Notes: generated from the letters alone by a model not told the origin. Positions 1 through 9,293 are shown, counted from the stretch's first letter. The stretch: DNA of 64,000 bases from CAVQEG01 sp963711465 (GCA_963711465.1 CAVQEG010000001.1:62001-126000), one strand, 5' to 3'. Made by a program: numbers and translations.

Positions 1-612
1 ATCGACACGACCGTTCGATCGATGGAGCTCGGCAACGGACGACGCGTGTTGCTCTCCGACACGGTCGGATTCATCCGGAAGCTTCCTCAGCATCTGGTCG
101 CCAGCTTCCGTTCGACGCTCGCCGAGGTTCGCGAGGCCGATCTTCTGCTGCATGTGGTCGACGTGGCCTCGCCGGTTGCCCTCGAGCAGATCGCTGTGGT
201 CGAGGAGACGCTGCGGCAGATCGGTGCAGACACCGTTCCGACGCTGATGGTGCTCAACAAGGTCGACATGATCGAGGGCTACGACGAGACGCTGCGTGAC
301 ATGCTTGCCAGGTACCCCGACGCGATCGCTGTCTCGGCGATGCGGGGACTGCATATCACCGCGCTGCGGGAGCGCCTGCTCCAGGCGGTCGATCGCTCGA
401 TGATCGAACGCAACGTCCAGGTGCCGATCGCCCGATACAGTATGGTCCAGAAGGTCCACGAACTGGCCGAGGTGCTCGAGACCACCTTCGACGATCACAG
501 CGCGTACATGCGCCTGGTCTTCAGTCCGAAGGTCCGGGGGCAGGTCGACGAACTGCTCTCGCGTGCCGGCGCGCGCACGCTCGGCAGCGAAGGACGGCTT
601 GTCGAACGCTGA
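1..612 (+). CDS. hflX: GTPase HflX, C-terminal part (5' end outside window)
   Basis: HflX is a ribosome-associated GTPase that splits or rescues stalled 70S ribosomes. Only the last 203 residues are present; the reading frame is open from base 1, so the first in-frame ATG at base 22 is internal. Visible GTPase motifs are DTVGF (G3/switch II, followed by the family-typical IRKLP) and NKVD (G4). The P-loop and the N-terminal HflX domain must lie upstream of the window. The C-terminal tail after the G domain matches the usual HflX layout. A secreted-protein gene follows 52 bases downstream on the same strand and looks unrelated in function. Confidence 0.93.
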   Translation: MDTTVRSMELGNGRRVLLSDTVGFIRKLPQHLVASFRSTLAEVREADLLLHVVDVASPVALEQIAVVEETLRQIGADTVPTLMVLNKVDMIEGYDETLRDMLARYPDAIAVSAMRGLHITALRERLLQAVDRSMIERNVQVPIARYSMVQKVHELAEVLETTFDDHSAYMRLVFSPKVRGQVDELLSRAGARTLGSEGRLVER

Positions 613-664
613 GTCGACGACATCGCAACGACACGAACCGACGAACAGAATTCGAAGGACGACC

Positions 665-1939
665 ATGAAGCATCTGCTGCGAACGTTCATCCTCATGCTG
701 GTGGCGGGTATCACCGCCGTCAGCAGTGCCGCCGCGCAGTCGAAGCTGCTGGTCTACATGGACAACCAGCAGACCGATCATCTCAAGGCATACGGCATCG
801 CCTACTGGGCGCTGAGCAAACATCTGACGGTCGACTGGCTGCTGAACTACCGCGGTGGTTCCTTCCTGATCGACTATGCCGACTTTGCCGCGGCCGAGTG
901 CCGCATCCGCGGCGTCGCTGTTACGCCGCTCTCCGGAGCGGACGCGGCCGTGATCTACAGCAAGGTACAGGCGCCGGATGCGAACATGGACGTGGTGCGG
1001 CTGGAGAAGCCGTCGAAGATCGCCGTCTACGTGCCGCCGACGTTCCAGCCGTGGGATGACGCGGTGACCATGGCCCTGGAGTACGCCGAGATTCCGTACG
1101 ACAAGATCTGGGACAAGGAGGTGCTGGCGGGAAAACTGAAGGACTATGACTGGCTGCACCTTCACCACGAGGACTTCACCGGACAGTACGGAAAGTTCTA
1201 CGCGAGCTTCGCCAACGCCCCGTGGTACCAGCAGCAGGTGGCGATGCTCGAGAAGACGGCGCACGAGCTCGGCTACGACAAGGTGTCAGAAGAAAAGCTC
1301 GCCGTCGCGCAGGCGATCCGCAAGTACGTGGCCGACGGCGGGTTCCTCTTCGCAATGTGTTCGGCAACCGATTCCTACGATATCGCCCTGGCGGCACACA
1401 ACACCGATATCTGCGACGTGATGTTCGACGGTGATCCGCCCGATCCCGACGCGCAGCAGAAGCTTGACTTCACGCAGACGCTCGCCTTCCAGGACTTTCA
1501 CCTTGAGATGAATCCGTACGTTTATGAGTACTCCGACATCGACGTACAGCCGAACCTGATGTCCTCGCCGATCAACGACGCCTTCACGCTGTTCAACTTC
1601 TCGGCACGCCTCGATCCGGTGGCGACGATGCTCACGCAGTGTCACGTCGGCGTGATCAACGGATTCCTCGGACAGACGACCGCGTGGCACAAGCGATTCA
1701 TCAAGGATGGTGTGAGAATTCTGGCGGAGCGGGAGGGGACCGACGAGGTGAAGTACCTCACGGGAAACTTCGGCCGCGGCACCTTCACTTTCTACGGCGG
1801 ACACGATCCTGAGGACTACCAGCACGCGGTCAACGATCCTCCGACCGACCTGTCGCTGCACAAGAATTCGCCCGGATACCGCCTGATTCTCAACAACGTG
1901 CTCTTTCCGTCGGCGAAGAAGAAGAAGCTGAAAACCTGA
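665..1939 (+). CDS. Secreted protein of a Bacteroidota family often labelled asparagine synthetase B
   Basis: A 424-residue protein with a clear N-terminal signal peptide (hydrophobic core around residues 6-22, cleavage near SSAAAQ). The mature part contains strongly conserved-looking stretches (LKAYGIAYW, VDWLLNYRGGSF, HLHHEDFTGQYGKFY, GGFLFAMCSATDS). From memory, this family occurs in Bacteroidota and is labelled asparagine synthetase B in databases, but I see no glutamine amidotransferase N-terminal Cys and no PP-loop, so that name should not be trusted. A purine-rich AAGGAC lies just before the ATG at 665; an upstream in-frame ATG at 563 would overlap hflX and put extra residues before the signal peptide, so I reject it. 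The thioredoxin-like gene follows after 3 bases, suggesting co-transcription. Function unknown. Confidence 0.8.
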   Translation: MKHLLRTFILMLVAGITAVSSAAAQSKLLVYMDNQQTDHLKAYGIAYWALSKHLTVDWLLNYRGGSFLIDYADFAAAECRIRGVAVTPLSGADAAVIYSKVQAPDANMDVVRLEKPSKIAVYVPPTFQPWDDAVTMALEYAEIPYDKIWDKEVLAGKLKDYDWLHLHHEDFTGQYGKFYASFANAPWYQQQVAMLEKTAHELGYDKVSEEKLAVAQAIRKYVADGGFLFAMCSATDSYDIALAAHNTDICDVMFDGDPPDPDAQQKLDFTQTLAFQDFHLEMNPYVYEYSDIDVQPNLMSSPINDAFTLFNFSARLDPVATMLTQCHVGVINGFLGQTTAWHKRFIKDGVRILAEREGTDEVKYLTGNFGRGTFTFYGGHDPEDYQHAVNDPPTDLSLHKNSPGYRLILNNVLFPSAKKKKLKT

Positions 1940-1942
1940 ACC

Positions 1943-2434
1943 ATGAACATTCTGCGGACGGCCTTTGTCGCCGTTGCTGCAATCACGCTCAGCGCAATGT
2001 CCACGACTGCTCAGTCACCGCATGTCGAGTGGGTTGCCCTGCCCGATGCTCTCAGCAGTGCTCCGGACTCGAACCGGTTGATCGTGCTCGATCTGTACAC
2101 GGACTGGTGCGGGTGGTGCAAGCGCATGGAACGCGACACCTACGCCGACGATGCGGTTGTCGCCTATATCGCGGAGCACTTCATCGCCAGCAGACTCAAT
2201 CCGGAGAAGGAGGGCAAGGTCACCTACGACGATCACGAGTACTCCTTTGCGGAATTCGGTTCCGCGCTCGGCGTCCGTGGCTATCCGACGACCGCGTTCT
2301 TCAACCAGAAGGGCGAGCTGCTGACCACCGTCGCCGGATACATCGGCCCGGACGAATTCCTCAAGATCCTCAGGTTCTTCGGCGATGGTTCCTACCAGTC
2401 GATGAGCTGGGAAGAGTACCGCAAGGGGTCGTAG
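1943..2434 (+). CDS. Secreted thioredoxin-fold protein
   Basis: A 163-residue protein with a signal peptide (residues 1-23, ending STTAQ) followed by a thioredoxin fold. The redox centre is CGWCK in the context YTDWCGWCKRMERDTY, which is the DUF255/Thioredoxin_7-like style rather than classical CGPC. The cis-proline loop GYPTTAFF is present near residue 115. It probably acts as a periplasmic thiol oxidoreductase; the substrate is unknown. The gene starts 3 bases after the preceding secreted protein and is followed 22 bases later by an M61 peptidase, so it probably belongs to one transcription unit of exported proteins. Confidence 0.85.
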   Translation: MNILRTAFVAVAAITLSAMSTTAQSPHVEWVALPDALSSAPDSNRLIVLDLYTDWCGWCKRMERDTYADDAVVAYIAEHFIASRLNPEKEGKVTYDDHEYSFAEFGSALGVRGYPTTAFFNQKGELLTTVAGYIGPDEFLKILRFFGDGSYQSMSWEEYRKGS

Positions 2435-2456
2435 CCGACGGCACTCATCCAACCCA

Positions 2457-4358
2457 ATGACCATGCGCAGCAGACCGGCCACCGCAGGGTGGCACACCAC
2501 CATTCCCGCCGTCGTCCTCACCGCCGTGCTCATCTTGAGCGGCGCGCCCCGTGCGATGCAGGCCCATCGCCTCGCGTCGAACCGCACCGACGCGGCGGAC
2601 GCGTTGCTGCCGAGCATCAGCTACGACGTCACCGTCGACACGTCGTTCCGCGAGCGGTTCCTCGTCGAGGCGACGCTGCAGTCGCTCTCGGCCGATACGC
2701 TCGACTTCTACTTCCCGATCTGGGCGCCGGGCGCCTACGACATCGTCAATTTCGGAGCGTACGTCAGCGACTTCACCGCTACCGATCAGAACGGTCATCC
2801 TCTGAAGGTGCTGCGCGGCGATACCAACACGTTCCACATCGTCGGCGCCACCGACCGGATGTCGATCAGCTACGTCGTCGACGACGTCGAGAGTCTTCCC
2901 AACGCGGAGTGGTTCGGCACCTCGGACGTCGAGCAGACGTTCGCCTACGCCAACGGTCCGGCGCTCTTCGGCTATCCAGGCGGGCACAAGGACGCGCACT
3001 TCACGGTGCGCTACCACGTGCCGCCGAGCTGGGATCTCGCCGTGGCGCTCGATCGTGTCGGCGGCGACTCCAGCCACACGTTCCGCGCCTCGGACTACGA
3101 TGAGCTGGTGGATGCTCCGATGCAGACGGGGACGTTTCAGAGCCGGTACTTCACCGTCCGGGGTGTGCGACACCGCATCACGGTGACCGCCCCTGAGCGT
3201 CTGAGTGATGCCACGCTCGATTCGCTCGCAGAGGCGACGCGGAAGGTCGTGCAGATCTACTCGGGGTTCTACGGCGAGATCCCCTACGACTACTACGTGT
3301 TCCAGCAATACCTGATTTCCCCGCAGCAGGCGCTCGAGCGTCGGGCCAACGCATACGGCGCGCTGGAGCACCGCAACAGTTCGACCTACATGATGCCGTA
3401 CACGAGCGGCTCGTCGATCGTCGATATGCTCGTGCCGGTAATTGCGCACGAGTACTGGCACGTCTGGAGCCCGAAGCGCGTACACGTCTCGACGCTCGGC
3501 CCCTTCGATTACCAGCATGCGCCGCGGACGTCCTCGCTCTGGTTCGCCGAGGGAATCACCGAGTACTACGCGCGGCTGCTGCTCGTGCGGGCGGGGATGA
3601 TCGCGCCGGAAGAATTCCTCTCGCAGATGCAGCGCGATATGGCACAGTTCCGCGACGAACCGCAGCGCACGTCGATCGCCGAGCTCAGCCGCTCGATTGC
3701 CGAACGGTCGCTCATGCAGGTGATGGACCTCTACACGAAGGGACCGGTGATCGCCATGCTGCTCGATGCCACCATCCGGCACCAGACCGATGACAAGCAT
3801 TCGCTCGACGATGTAATGCGGTATTTCAACACGACCTACGGTCACACCGGTAAGACCTTCGGCGATGACGAGATCATCCCGATCATGGAGAAGTTCACCG
3901 GCGCGCGCCTGCAGCCGTTCTTCGACCACTACATCGCCGGTACCGACACGCTGCCGATCGACAGTCTCCTGCCGCAGATGGGGTTGACCTACGGATGGAC
4001 CGTCGATACGATGCCCGCACTCGGCGTCGAAGCCGAACCGATCTCATTCGGACTGCGCATTTCCTCGATCACGCCCGGCGGCTCGGCCGACACGATGGGG
4101 CTGAACGTCGGCGACGTGCTCCGTGAGTTCAAGTTCGGTTCCCGCAGTCTGAACATCAGTCGCATCGCCCACCTGGCCACCGATCTGCTGAATTCGATGC
4201 CGGCACAGCTGACGGCCGTCACGGTGCTCCGGAACGGGAAGGAGATCGACGTGCCGGCGCACATCATCCCCACGCCCGTTCGCGTCCGTCGACTGATGGC
4301 CGATCCGCACGCGTCCGAACTCGCACGTCAGAGACGTCACGACATGATGGGATTCTGA
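2457..4358 (+). CDS. Secreted M61-family peptidase (glycyl aminopeptidase type) with PDZ domain
   Basis: A 633-residue exported metallopeptidase. A hydrophobic signal segment lies at about residues 14-32. The catalytic zinc motif is HEYWH (near residue 331), the M61 form of HExxH, followed by VWSPKR and by the third-ligand region WFAEGITEYYARL about 30 residues later. The N-terminal M61 beta domain carries the typical IWAPGAYDIVNFG segment. A PDZ-like domain occupies roughly the last 110 residues (SITPGGSADTMGLNVGDVL). The family removes N-terminal glycine or alanine from peptides. A second, lipoprotein-type M61 gene follows directly, and the two share many motifs, indicating tandem duplication. 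Confidence 0.92.
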   Translation: MTMRSRPATAGWHTTIPAVVLTAVLILSGAPRAMQAHRLASNRTDAADALLPSISYDVTVDTSFRERFLVEATLQSLSADTLDFYFPIWAPGAYDIVNFGAYVSDFTATDQNGHPLKVLRGDTNTFHIVGATDRMSISYVVDDVESLPNAEWFGTSDVEQTFAYANGPALFGYPGGHKDAHFTVRYHVPPSWDLAVALDRVGGDSSHTFRASDYDELVDAPMQTGTFQSRYFTVRGVRHRITVTAPERLSDATLDSLAEATRKVVQIYSGFYGEIPYDYYVFQQYLISPQQALERRANAYGALEHRNSSTYMMPYTSGSSIVDMLVPVIAHEYWHVWSPKRVHVSTLGPFDYQHAPRTSSLWFAEGITEYYARLLLVRAGMIAPEEFLSQMQRDMAQFRDEPQRTSIAELSRSIAERSLMQVMDLYTKGPVIAMLLDATIRHQTDDKHSLDDVMRYFNTTYGHTGKTFGDDEIIPIMEKFTGARLQPFFDHYIAGTDTLPIDSLLPQMGLTYGWTVDTMPALGVEAEPISFGLRISSITPGGSADTMGLNVGDVLREFKFGSRSLNISRIAHLATDLLNSMPAQLTAVTVLRNGKEIDVPAHIIPTPVRVRRLMADPHASELARQRRHDMMGF

Positions 4359-4378
4359 TCTTCGAATCGGGTGGCTGA

Positions 4379-6367
4379 ATGCCAATTGCCATGCAATGCC
4401 GCTGCTCCCGAGGGCGATCGCTGACGACGACGGCGGCCGCACTGCTGACGATTCTCGCCGGCGGATGCGCCTCGCTGACCGGGTCGCGCGCCACCACTCC
4501 CTCACGAGTTCAATTCGTCGTTCGCATCGCCGATCCTGCCGATCGTTCCTTCGACGTCGACGTGTCGATTCCGGATCTCCACGCCGACACCGTCGTCTAC
4601 CGCCTGCCCGCATGGGCTCCCGGCGCCTATCAGATCGTCAACTACGGGTCCTACGTTCAAGACTTCATCGCCACGACGCCAACCGGTCGTCGGCTCCAAG
4701 CGCGCCGGGTGGATTCCAACAGCTTCGAGATCCTCGGAGTCGAGTCCGGTCTGCACCTCGACTATCGCGTCGACGCGATCGGAGCGAGACCGGAGCGAAT
4801 GTGGGTCGAGGGCTCCGATGTCGACTCGAACTATGCGTACGCCAACGGCACCGCACTCTTCGGGTACATCCAGGGCGCGACCGACGCGCAGCAGACCGTG
4901 CGCTTTCAGGTTCCGAACGACTGGAGCGTCGCCGTCGGACTCGACACGCTCTCCACGACGCCGGACACCTACGTTGCCGCCGACTACGACGAGCTGGCGG
5001 ACACGCCGGTACTGACCGGACGAGTCGAGCAGTTGCCGTTCACCGTTGACGGCCGACCGCATCTGCTTGCTATCTGCGCGCCGGCGCGACTCGGCGATTC
5101 CGATCGCGCGCAGCTGCTCAGGACCACCGACTCGGTCGTGCGGACGATCTCCCACTTCTTCGGAGCCATGCCGTACAGGCGCTACGTGTTCCAGATCGTG
5201 CTCGCTGACAGAACGTGGAGCCAGCAGCACGGCCCGACGGGATTCGGCGCGCTGGAGCATCGACGCAGTTCGACGTACCTGATGCCGGATCGACCGGGCG
5301 GACTCGCCGCGGAGCTCGGCTCGGTGATCGCCCATGAATACTGGCACGTCTGGAATCCGAAGCGAATTCGTCCCTCGCAGCTCGAGCACATCGACTACCA
5401 GAACACGCCGAAGATGAGCGCGCTGTGGTTCGTCGAAGGAGTCACCGAGTACTACGCGCACCTGGAGATGCGACGGGCGGGACTCGAGGGCCCGTCGAGT
5501 TTCCTCGACGGACTCGAATCGGCGGTGAACACCTGGAGCGACGCGAGCCGACAGGAGCATTCGCTCGCTGAGCTGAGCCGCCGCATCTCCACGCTGCCGC
5601 TGCGCAGTGCCTACGATCTGTACACGACCGGTCCGCTCGTGGGATTGATGCTCGACCTGGAGATCCGTAGGCAGACGGACAACCGTCATTCCCTCGACGA
5701 TGCGATGCACGCTCTCGACAGACAGTTCGGAGGCTCGGACACCGGTTACGTCGACGGCGATCTGATCGGGATCATCGGGCGGGCCACCGGCACCGATCTG
5801 GATGAATTCTACAGGCGGTTCATCGACGGCACAGAACCGCTGCCGGTGCAGCGGTACGTTCCTCTGCTGGGTCTGCGGTGCGAATTCGAAGCGTATGAAT
5901 CCTGGACACCGGGCGCCTCGCTCTCGGAGCAGTCCACCGGCTGGCGTGTCGACTCGGTCGAAGCGCACGGTGCGTTCGATTCGATGGGCGTGCGCGTCGG
6001 TGATGAAATCGTCGCCGTCGAGTTCCTCGGCCAGCGGCAGGACGTCGCCGGACTGCCGGTCGCGATGGCCTCGGACATGATCGGTGGCATGGCGGCCGAG
6101 GGCGTGACGGTGATTCTCCTTCGAGGAGGTCAGGAGGTCTCACTGCCGGCGGTCGACACGCGCTCGACGATCGAGATCTGTCACCTTCGTCCGGATCCGG
6201 ATGCATCCGAGGAGGCGCTGGCGATACAGCGCGAGATACTCGGCCGACGGCTCGCCGCGGACTCGACGTTCGGCACCGTGACCGATCCGTTCGGGAGAAC
6301 CGCGCCCTCGATGGCGCCGTCGTCCGGTTCGGCGGCCTCGACCCACGACGTCGACGCGAAGCCGTAG
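4379..6367 (+). CDS. Lipoprotein M61-family peptidase with PDZ domain (paralogue of the upstream gene)
   Basis: A 662-residue paralogue of the preceding peptidase. The N-terminus ends in a lipobox-like LAGGC (Cys near residue 30), so this copy is probably membrane-anchored while its neighbour is soluble. The zinc site HEYWH lies near residue 319, followed by VWNPKR and WFVEGVTEYYAHL, so the catalytic residues are intact. A PDZ-like segment is near the C-terminus (VEAHGAFDSMGVRVGDEI), followed by a Ser/Pro-rich tail of about 40 residues absent from the first copy. The start at 4379 lies 20 bases after the upstream stop; an ATG at 4391 is an alternative. Probably the same operon as the first M61 gene. 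Confidence 0.9.
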   Translation: MPIAMQCRCSRGRSLTTTAAALLTILAGGCASLTGSRATTPSRVQFVVRIADPADRSFDVDVSIPDLHADTVVYRLPAWAPGAYQIVNYGSYVQDFIATTPTGRRLQARRVDSNSFEILGVESGLHLDYRVDAIGARPERMWVEGSDVDSNYAYANGTALFGYIQGATDAQQTVRFQVPNDWSVAVGLDTLSTTPDTYVAADYDELADTPVLTGRVEQLPFTVDGRPHLLAICAPARLGDSDRAQLLRTTDSVVRTISHFFGAMPYRRYVFQIVLADRTWSQQHGPTGFGALEHRRSSTYLMPDRPGGLAAELGSVIAHEYWHVWNPKRIRPSQLEHIDYQNTPKMSALWFVEGVTEYYAHLEMRRAGLEGPSSFLDGLESAVNTWSDASRQEHSLAELSRRISTLPLRSAYDLYTTGPLVGLMLDLEIRRQTDNRHSLDDAMHALDRQFGGSDTGYVDGDLIGIIGRATGTDLDEFYRRFIDGTEPLPVQRYVPLLGLRCEFEAYESWTPGASLSEQSTGWRVDSVEAHGAFDSMGVRVGDEIVAVEFLGQRQDVAGLPVAMASDMIGGMAAEGVTVILLRGGQEVSLPAVDTRSTIEICHLRPDPDASEEALAIQREILGRRLAADSTFGTVTDPFGRTAPSMAPSSGSAASTHDVDAKP

Positions 6368-6424
6368 ATTACGCGCACGGCAACCGCCGCCCGCGCGAAC
6401 ACATCCTGCAGCACTGTCCACATC

Positions 6425-6715
6425 ATGAGCACGCCAGACGAGCACCAGGGCACCTCGACTTCCGAAGGTGCCGCCACGGCCGCGCACTCCGATTCCGATC
6501 TCGCACGAATCGCCTACGAAGCGGTCGAGAGCATTCCATTCGTCGAACCGAACGACGGCAACCGACTCGGGTATCACATCTACTGCTACCTCACCGGTCG
6601 GATCGCTTCGCTCGAGGAGGCCGTGAAGGAAGCGAAGGCGCGAACCGCCGTTGCGACCAACGAGATACTGGAAACCGTGCGTCACCACCTTGCCGACAAG
6701 GGGGTGGGCCGATGA
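6425..6715 (+). CDS. Small acidic hypothetical protein
   Basis: A 96-residue protein without signal peptide or membrane segment. The first 25 residues are Ser/Thr/Glu-rich and probably disordered; the rest looks helical, with IASLEEAVKEAKARTAVATNEI likely to form an amphipathic or coiled-coil helix. The stop codon overlaps the start of the L,D-carboxypeptidase gene by 4 bases (ATGA), so the two are probably translationally coupled. I do not recognise a family. Coding status is supported by this overlap and by codon usage like the neighbours. Confidence 0.65.
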   Translation: MSTPDEHQGTSTSEGAATAAHSDSDLARIAYEAVESIPFVEPNDGNRLGYHIYCYLTGRIASLEEAVKEAKARTAVATNEILETVRHHLADKGVGR

Positions 6716-7884
6716 ATCATCGCCGGCGGCCGGAGGGCCAGCAGCGTTCCCGCAGGGGATTCCTGCGACTCGCCGTCGGCGGAGGACTGGCATTGCCCGG
6801 GTTGCTTCGCGCTCAGGTGGTGCCGGGTTCGGATTCCACCCGTACGACGGGGCCGGATTCCACCCATGCGCCGAGGCGGAAGCCGACATCGGGCGAGCCG
6901 GCACTGATCCGCCCGCCGGCGTTGCGCGACGGCTCGACCATCGCCGTGGTGGCACCGGCAAGCGGCGTCAGCCGCGCCGAGGCGCTCGATGCCGCCGCGA
7001 CGCTCCGCAACCTCGGGTTCGCCGTAAAGCTCTCCGACGACCTCCAGCAGGGATTCGGCTACCTCGCCGCCGCCGACGATGTGCGCGCGGCCGAGTTCAT
7101 GAAGTTCGTCCGCGATCCCGAGGTCGACTGCATCATGTCGGTGCGTGGGGGTTACGGAGTGATGAGAATTCTGCCCCTGCTCGACTTCGACGTGATTCGG
7201 GCGAATCCGAAAGTCATCGTCGGCTATTCGGACATCACCGCGCTGATCAATCCGATCTTCCAGTTCTCACACATGATCGCCTTCCACGGCCCGATGGCGA
7301 CGTCGTCGTTCGATCAGTACACGCTCGATGCGTTTCGTCGGACGGTGATGCAGCCGCAGGCAGCCGGAACGTTTGTACCCAGCGATGAATTCACCGGGCA
7401 GTCGTTTTCCGACGGCGCGGCCTCGACGATCGTCGGCGGAAGTGCGAAGGGGCGTCTGGTGGGTGGCAATCTTACGCTCGTTACCGCGCTGATGGGTACT
7501 CCATGGGAGATCGATACCACCGGGCGCATTCTCTTCATAGAAGAAGTCGACGAGCATCCGTATCGCGTCGATCGCATGCTCACACAGCTGGCGATTGCCG
7601 GCAAGCTCCAGGCGTGCGCGGGCGTGGCGCTGGGACGATTCACCAAGTGCGACTTCTACGCCGGCGACCAGTACCGCATGCAGCTGTCGATCGAGCAGGT
7701 GGTGCGCGACAACCTCGAGCCGCTTGGAATTCCGGTCGTCTACGGACTGTCGATCGGCCACATCACCAGGAAACTCACCGTTCCGATCGGCGGTCTGGCA
7801 ACACTGGATGCCGATGCGAAAACGATTACGCTCGAAGAGCCCGCCGTCAGCGCCCCCCGTGCGGTCGACACCACGGACGGGTGA
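6712..7884 (+). CDS. Tat-exported L,D-carboxypeptidase (S66 / LdcA-MccF family)
   Basis: A 390-residue serine peptidase of family S66. These enzymes remove the terminal D-Ala from tetrapeptide muropeptides (LdcA) or cleave related amide bonds (MccF). The N-terminus carries a twin-arginine-like signal (RRGFLRLAVGGG) and a Ser/Thr/Pro linker before the catalytic domain starts near residue 65. S66 motifs are present: VRGGYGVMRIL, GYSDITAL (nucleophile Ser at about residue 173), FHGPM, the Glu region EEVDEHPYRVDRM and the His region LSIGHI. LdcA of E. coli is cytoplasmic; an exported enzyme suggests action on the cell wall itself or on external muropeptides. Start chosen because it overlaps the upstream stop by 4 bases and begins the signal peptide. 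Confidence 0.9.
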   Translation: MNHRRRPEGQQRSRRGFLRLAVGGGLALPGLLRAQVVPGSDSTRTTGPDSTHAPRRKPTSGEPALIRPPALRDGSTIAVVAPASGVSRAEALDAAATLRNLGFAVKLSDDLQQGFGYLAAADDVRAAEFMKFVRDPEVDCIMSVRGGYGVMRILPLLDFDVIRANPKVIVGYSDITALINPIFQFSHMIAFHGPMATSSFDQYTLDAFRRTVMQPQAAGTFVPSDEFTGQSFSDGAASTIVGGSAKGRLVGGNLTLVTALMGTPWEIDTTGRILFIEEVDEHPYRVDRMLTQLAIAGKLQACAGVALGRFTKCDFYAGDQYRMQLSIEQVVRDNLEPLGIPVVYGLSIGHITRKLTVPIGGLATLDADAKTITLEEPAVSAPRAVDTTDG

Positions 7885-7906
7885 ATTCTCTCCCGCAACC
7901 CCTCCC

Positions 7907-9139
7907 TCAGCGCTTCACCACGACCAGACGCACCGTCCTCCGGATGCTTCCCGCATGCAGTTCTGCCAGGTAGACCCCGCTCGATGGAGGGTCGAAGGTG
8001 ACATCATGGCGACCAGCCGGGAGTGATCCGTCGATCGGTGTGGCGACGATTCGTCCGCGCATGTCGGTGATTCTCAGGCGCGCATGCGCCGCCGGACGGG
8101 ATAGCTCTACGGTGAGGTGGGAGACTTCGCTCGTGGGATTTTCCCCGACACGCAGACGCACGTCGACTCCGGCCGTGGAGCCATCGCGATCGACCGACGT
8201 CGGAAGCAATTCCAGCCGGTAGACCATTCCCGTATACGTGGCGGCATAGACCGTCCCGTCCGCCGCAATGCGCAGGGTCGTGACCTGCGCACTGTCCTCG
8301 CCGAGTCCGTTGTTCATCGGCCGCCAGCTCACACCGTCGTCGATCGATCGGTAGACGCCATCGCCCGTGGCGGCGTAGATGTCCGTGCCGAGCGAGGAGG
8401 CGATCGCGGTCACGACGCTGGAGCGCAGCACCGTGTCCCACATCGCACCGCCGGTGGTCGTTCGCAGTACGTTGTCGAGTCCGATGAGGATCGATCCGTT
8501 GGTCGTGACTGCGGCCGAGATGATCCCGACGATCGTCGAATCGATCGGATTCCACGTCGTGCCTCCCCGAGTGCCGAGCCAGACCCCATGAGAGGGAGTT
8601 GCGGCCACCACCAGACCTGAATTCGTCAGAGCAAACGCGGACGCCTGGCGCGAGAAATTGCCGTTGTCGTACTGCGATCCGTCCGCCGTGCGCAGCACAT
8701 CGCACGGGCTGCAGGCGGAGACGAACAGATCGCCACCGACGCGATGGATCATGGCTTCGACGGTCATGCCCGGCAGCGTCTGCGACCACGTTCCGCCCGG
8801 CAGCCCGCCGGTGGGAATGCTGTAGACACCGTTGGATGTTCCCGCGTACAGGCGATCATCGGGACCTGCCGAGAGGGCGGTGACATCGGTCGGAGCGGCG
8901 TCGCTTCCGACGGCGGAGAACGTGGCACCGCGATCGGTCGAGACGAAGACGCCGCTGCCGGCGACGCCGGCGGCGACGGTACCGTCACCGAGCGTGGCGA
9001 GCGAGGTGACGAACGAGCCGAGATTCTCGGAGTTCGGGTGCCAGACGTGGTCCTGCGCCGGGGACAGGATCGTTGCCGCGACGAACAGTGCGGCGGCGAG
9101 CGGTGCGGCAGCGAGGGCGGTGGGGACGCGTCGGTTCAT
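7907..9139 (-). CDS. Secreted beta-propeller-like protein with C-terminal sorting domain
   Basis: A 410-residue protein with a signal peptide (residues 1-27). Repeated motifs of the sialidase/YCF48 type (STDRGATF, GGTTWNP, TTGGAMWD, IDDGVSWRP) suggest a propeller. The last ~80 residues read as a Bacteroidota secretion-sorting domain: VGENPTSEVSHL, then RITDMRGRIV, then GVYLAELHAG, ending VRLVVVKR, as in type IX secretion substrates. The start at 9139 is preferred over 9217 because it opens with the signal peptide and has an AGAGG ribosome-binding site; the longer frame adds 26 residues that spoil the signal. Probably cell-surface or released; ligand unknown. Confidence 0.85.
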   Translation of the reverse strand: MNRRVPTALAAAPLAAALFVAATILSPAQDHVWHPNSENLGSFVTSLATLGDGTVAAGVAGSGVFVSTDRGATFSAVGSDAAPTDVTALSAGPDDRLYAGTSNGVYSIPTGGLPGGTWSQTLPGMTVEAMIHRVGGDLFVSACSPCDVLRTADGSQYDNGNFSRQASAFALTNSGLVVAATPSHGVWLGTRGGTTWNPIDSTIVGIISAAVTTNGSILIGLDNVLRTTTGGAMWDTVLRSSVVTAIASSLGTDIYAATGDGVYRSIDDGVSWRPMNNGLGEDSAQVTTLRIAADGTVYAATYTGMVYRLELLPTSVDRDGSTAGVDVRLRVGENPTSEVSHLTVELSRPAAHARLRITDMRGRIVATPIDGSLPAGRHDVTFDPPSSGVYLAELHAGSIRRTVRLVVVKR

Positions 9140-9227
9140 GGGTGAGGCCTCTGACTTGTGGCAGTAACAGCGTGACGTCGGAAATCCGGAAGGTACCACA
9201 GACGGCACAATGGGCACGAACAGGCGA

Positions 9228-9262
9228 AGAAGCCCGACCGCTTTCGCAGCGATCGGGCTTCT
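9228..9262 (-). terminator. Hairpin terminator downstream of the NFQGR-type secreted protein
   Basis: A perfect 10-bp inverted repeat, AGAAGCCCGA and TCGGGCTTCT, separated by 15 bases. It lies 31 bases beyond the stop codon of the gene ending at 9294 and before the start of the next minus-strand gene. The T-run after it on the minus strand is weak. Confidence 0.65.
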
Positions 9263-9293
9263 GGAGTTTCATCCAGGGTGGACGGGTGAATGC

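Noticed and set aside
2445..3929. Minus-strand frame of about 490 codons opposite the first M61 peptidase
   Set aside because: The zinc peptidase on the plus strand explains the sequence; the antisense frame has no recognisable domain.
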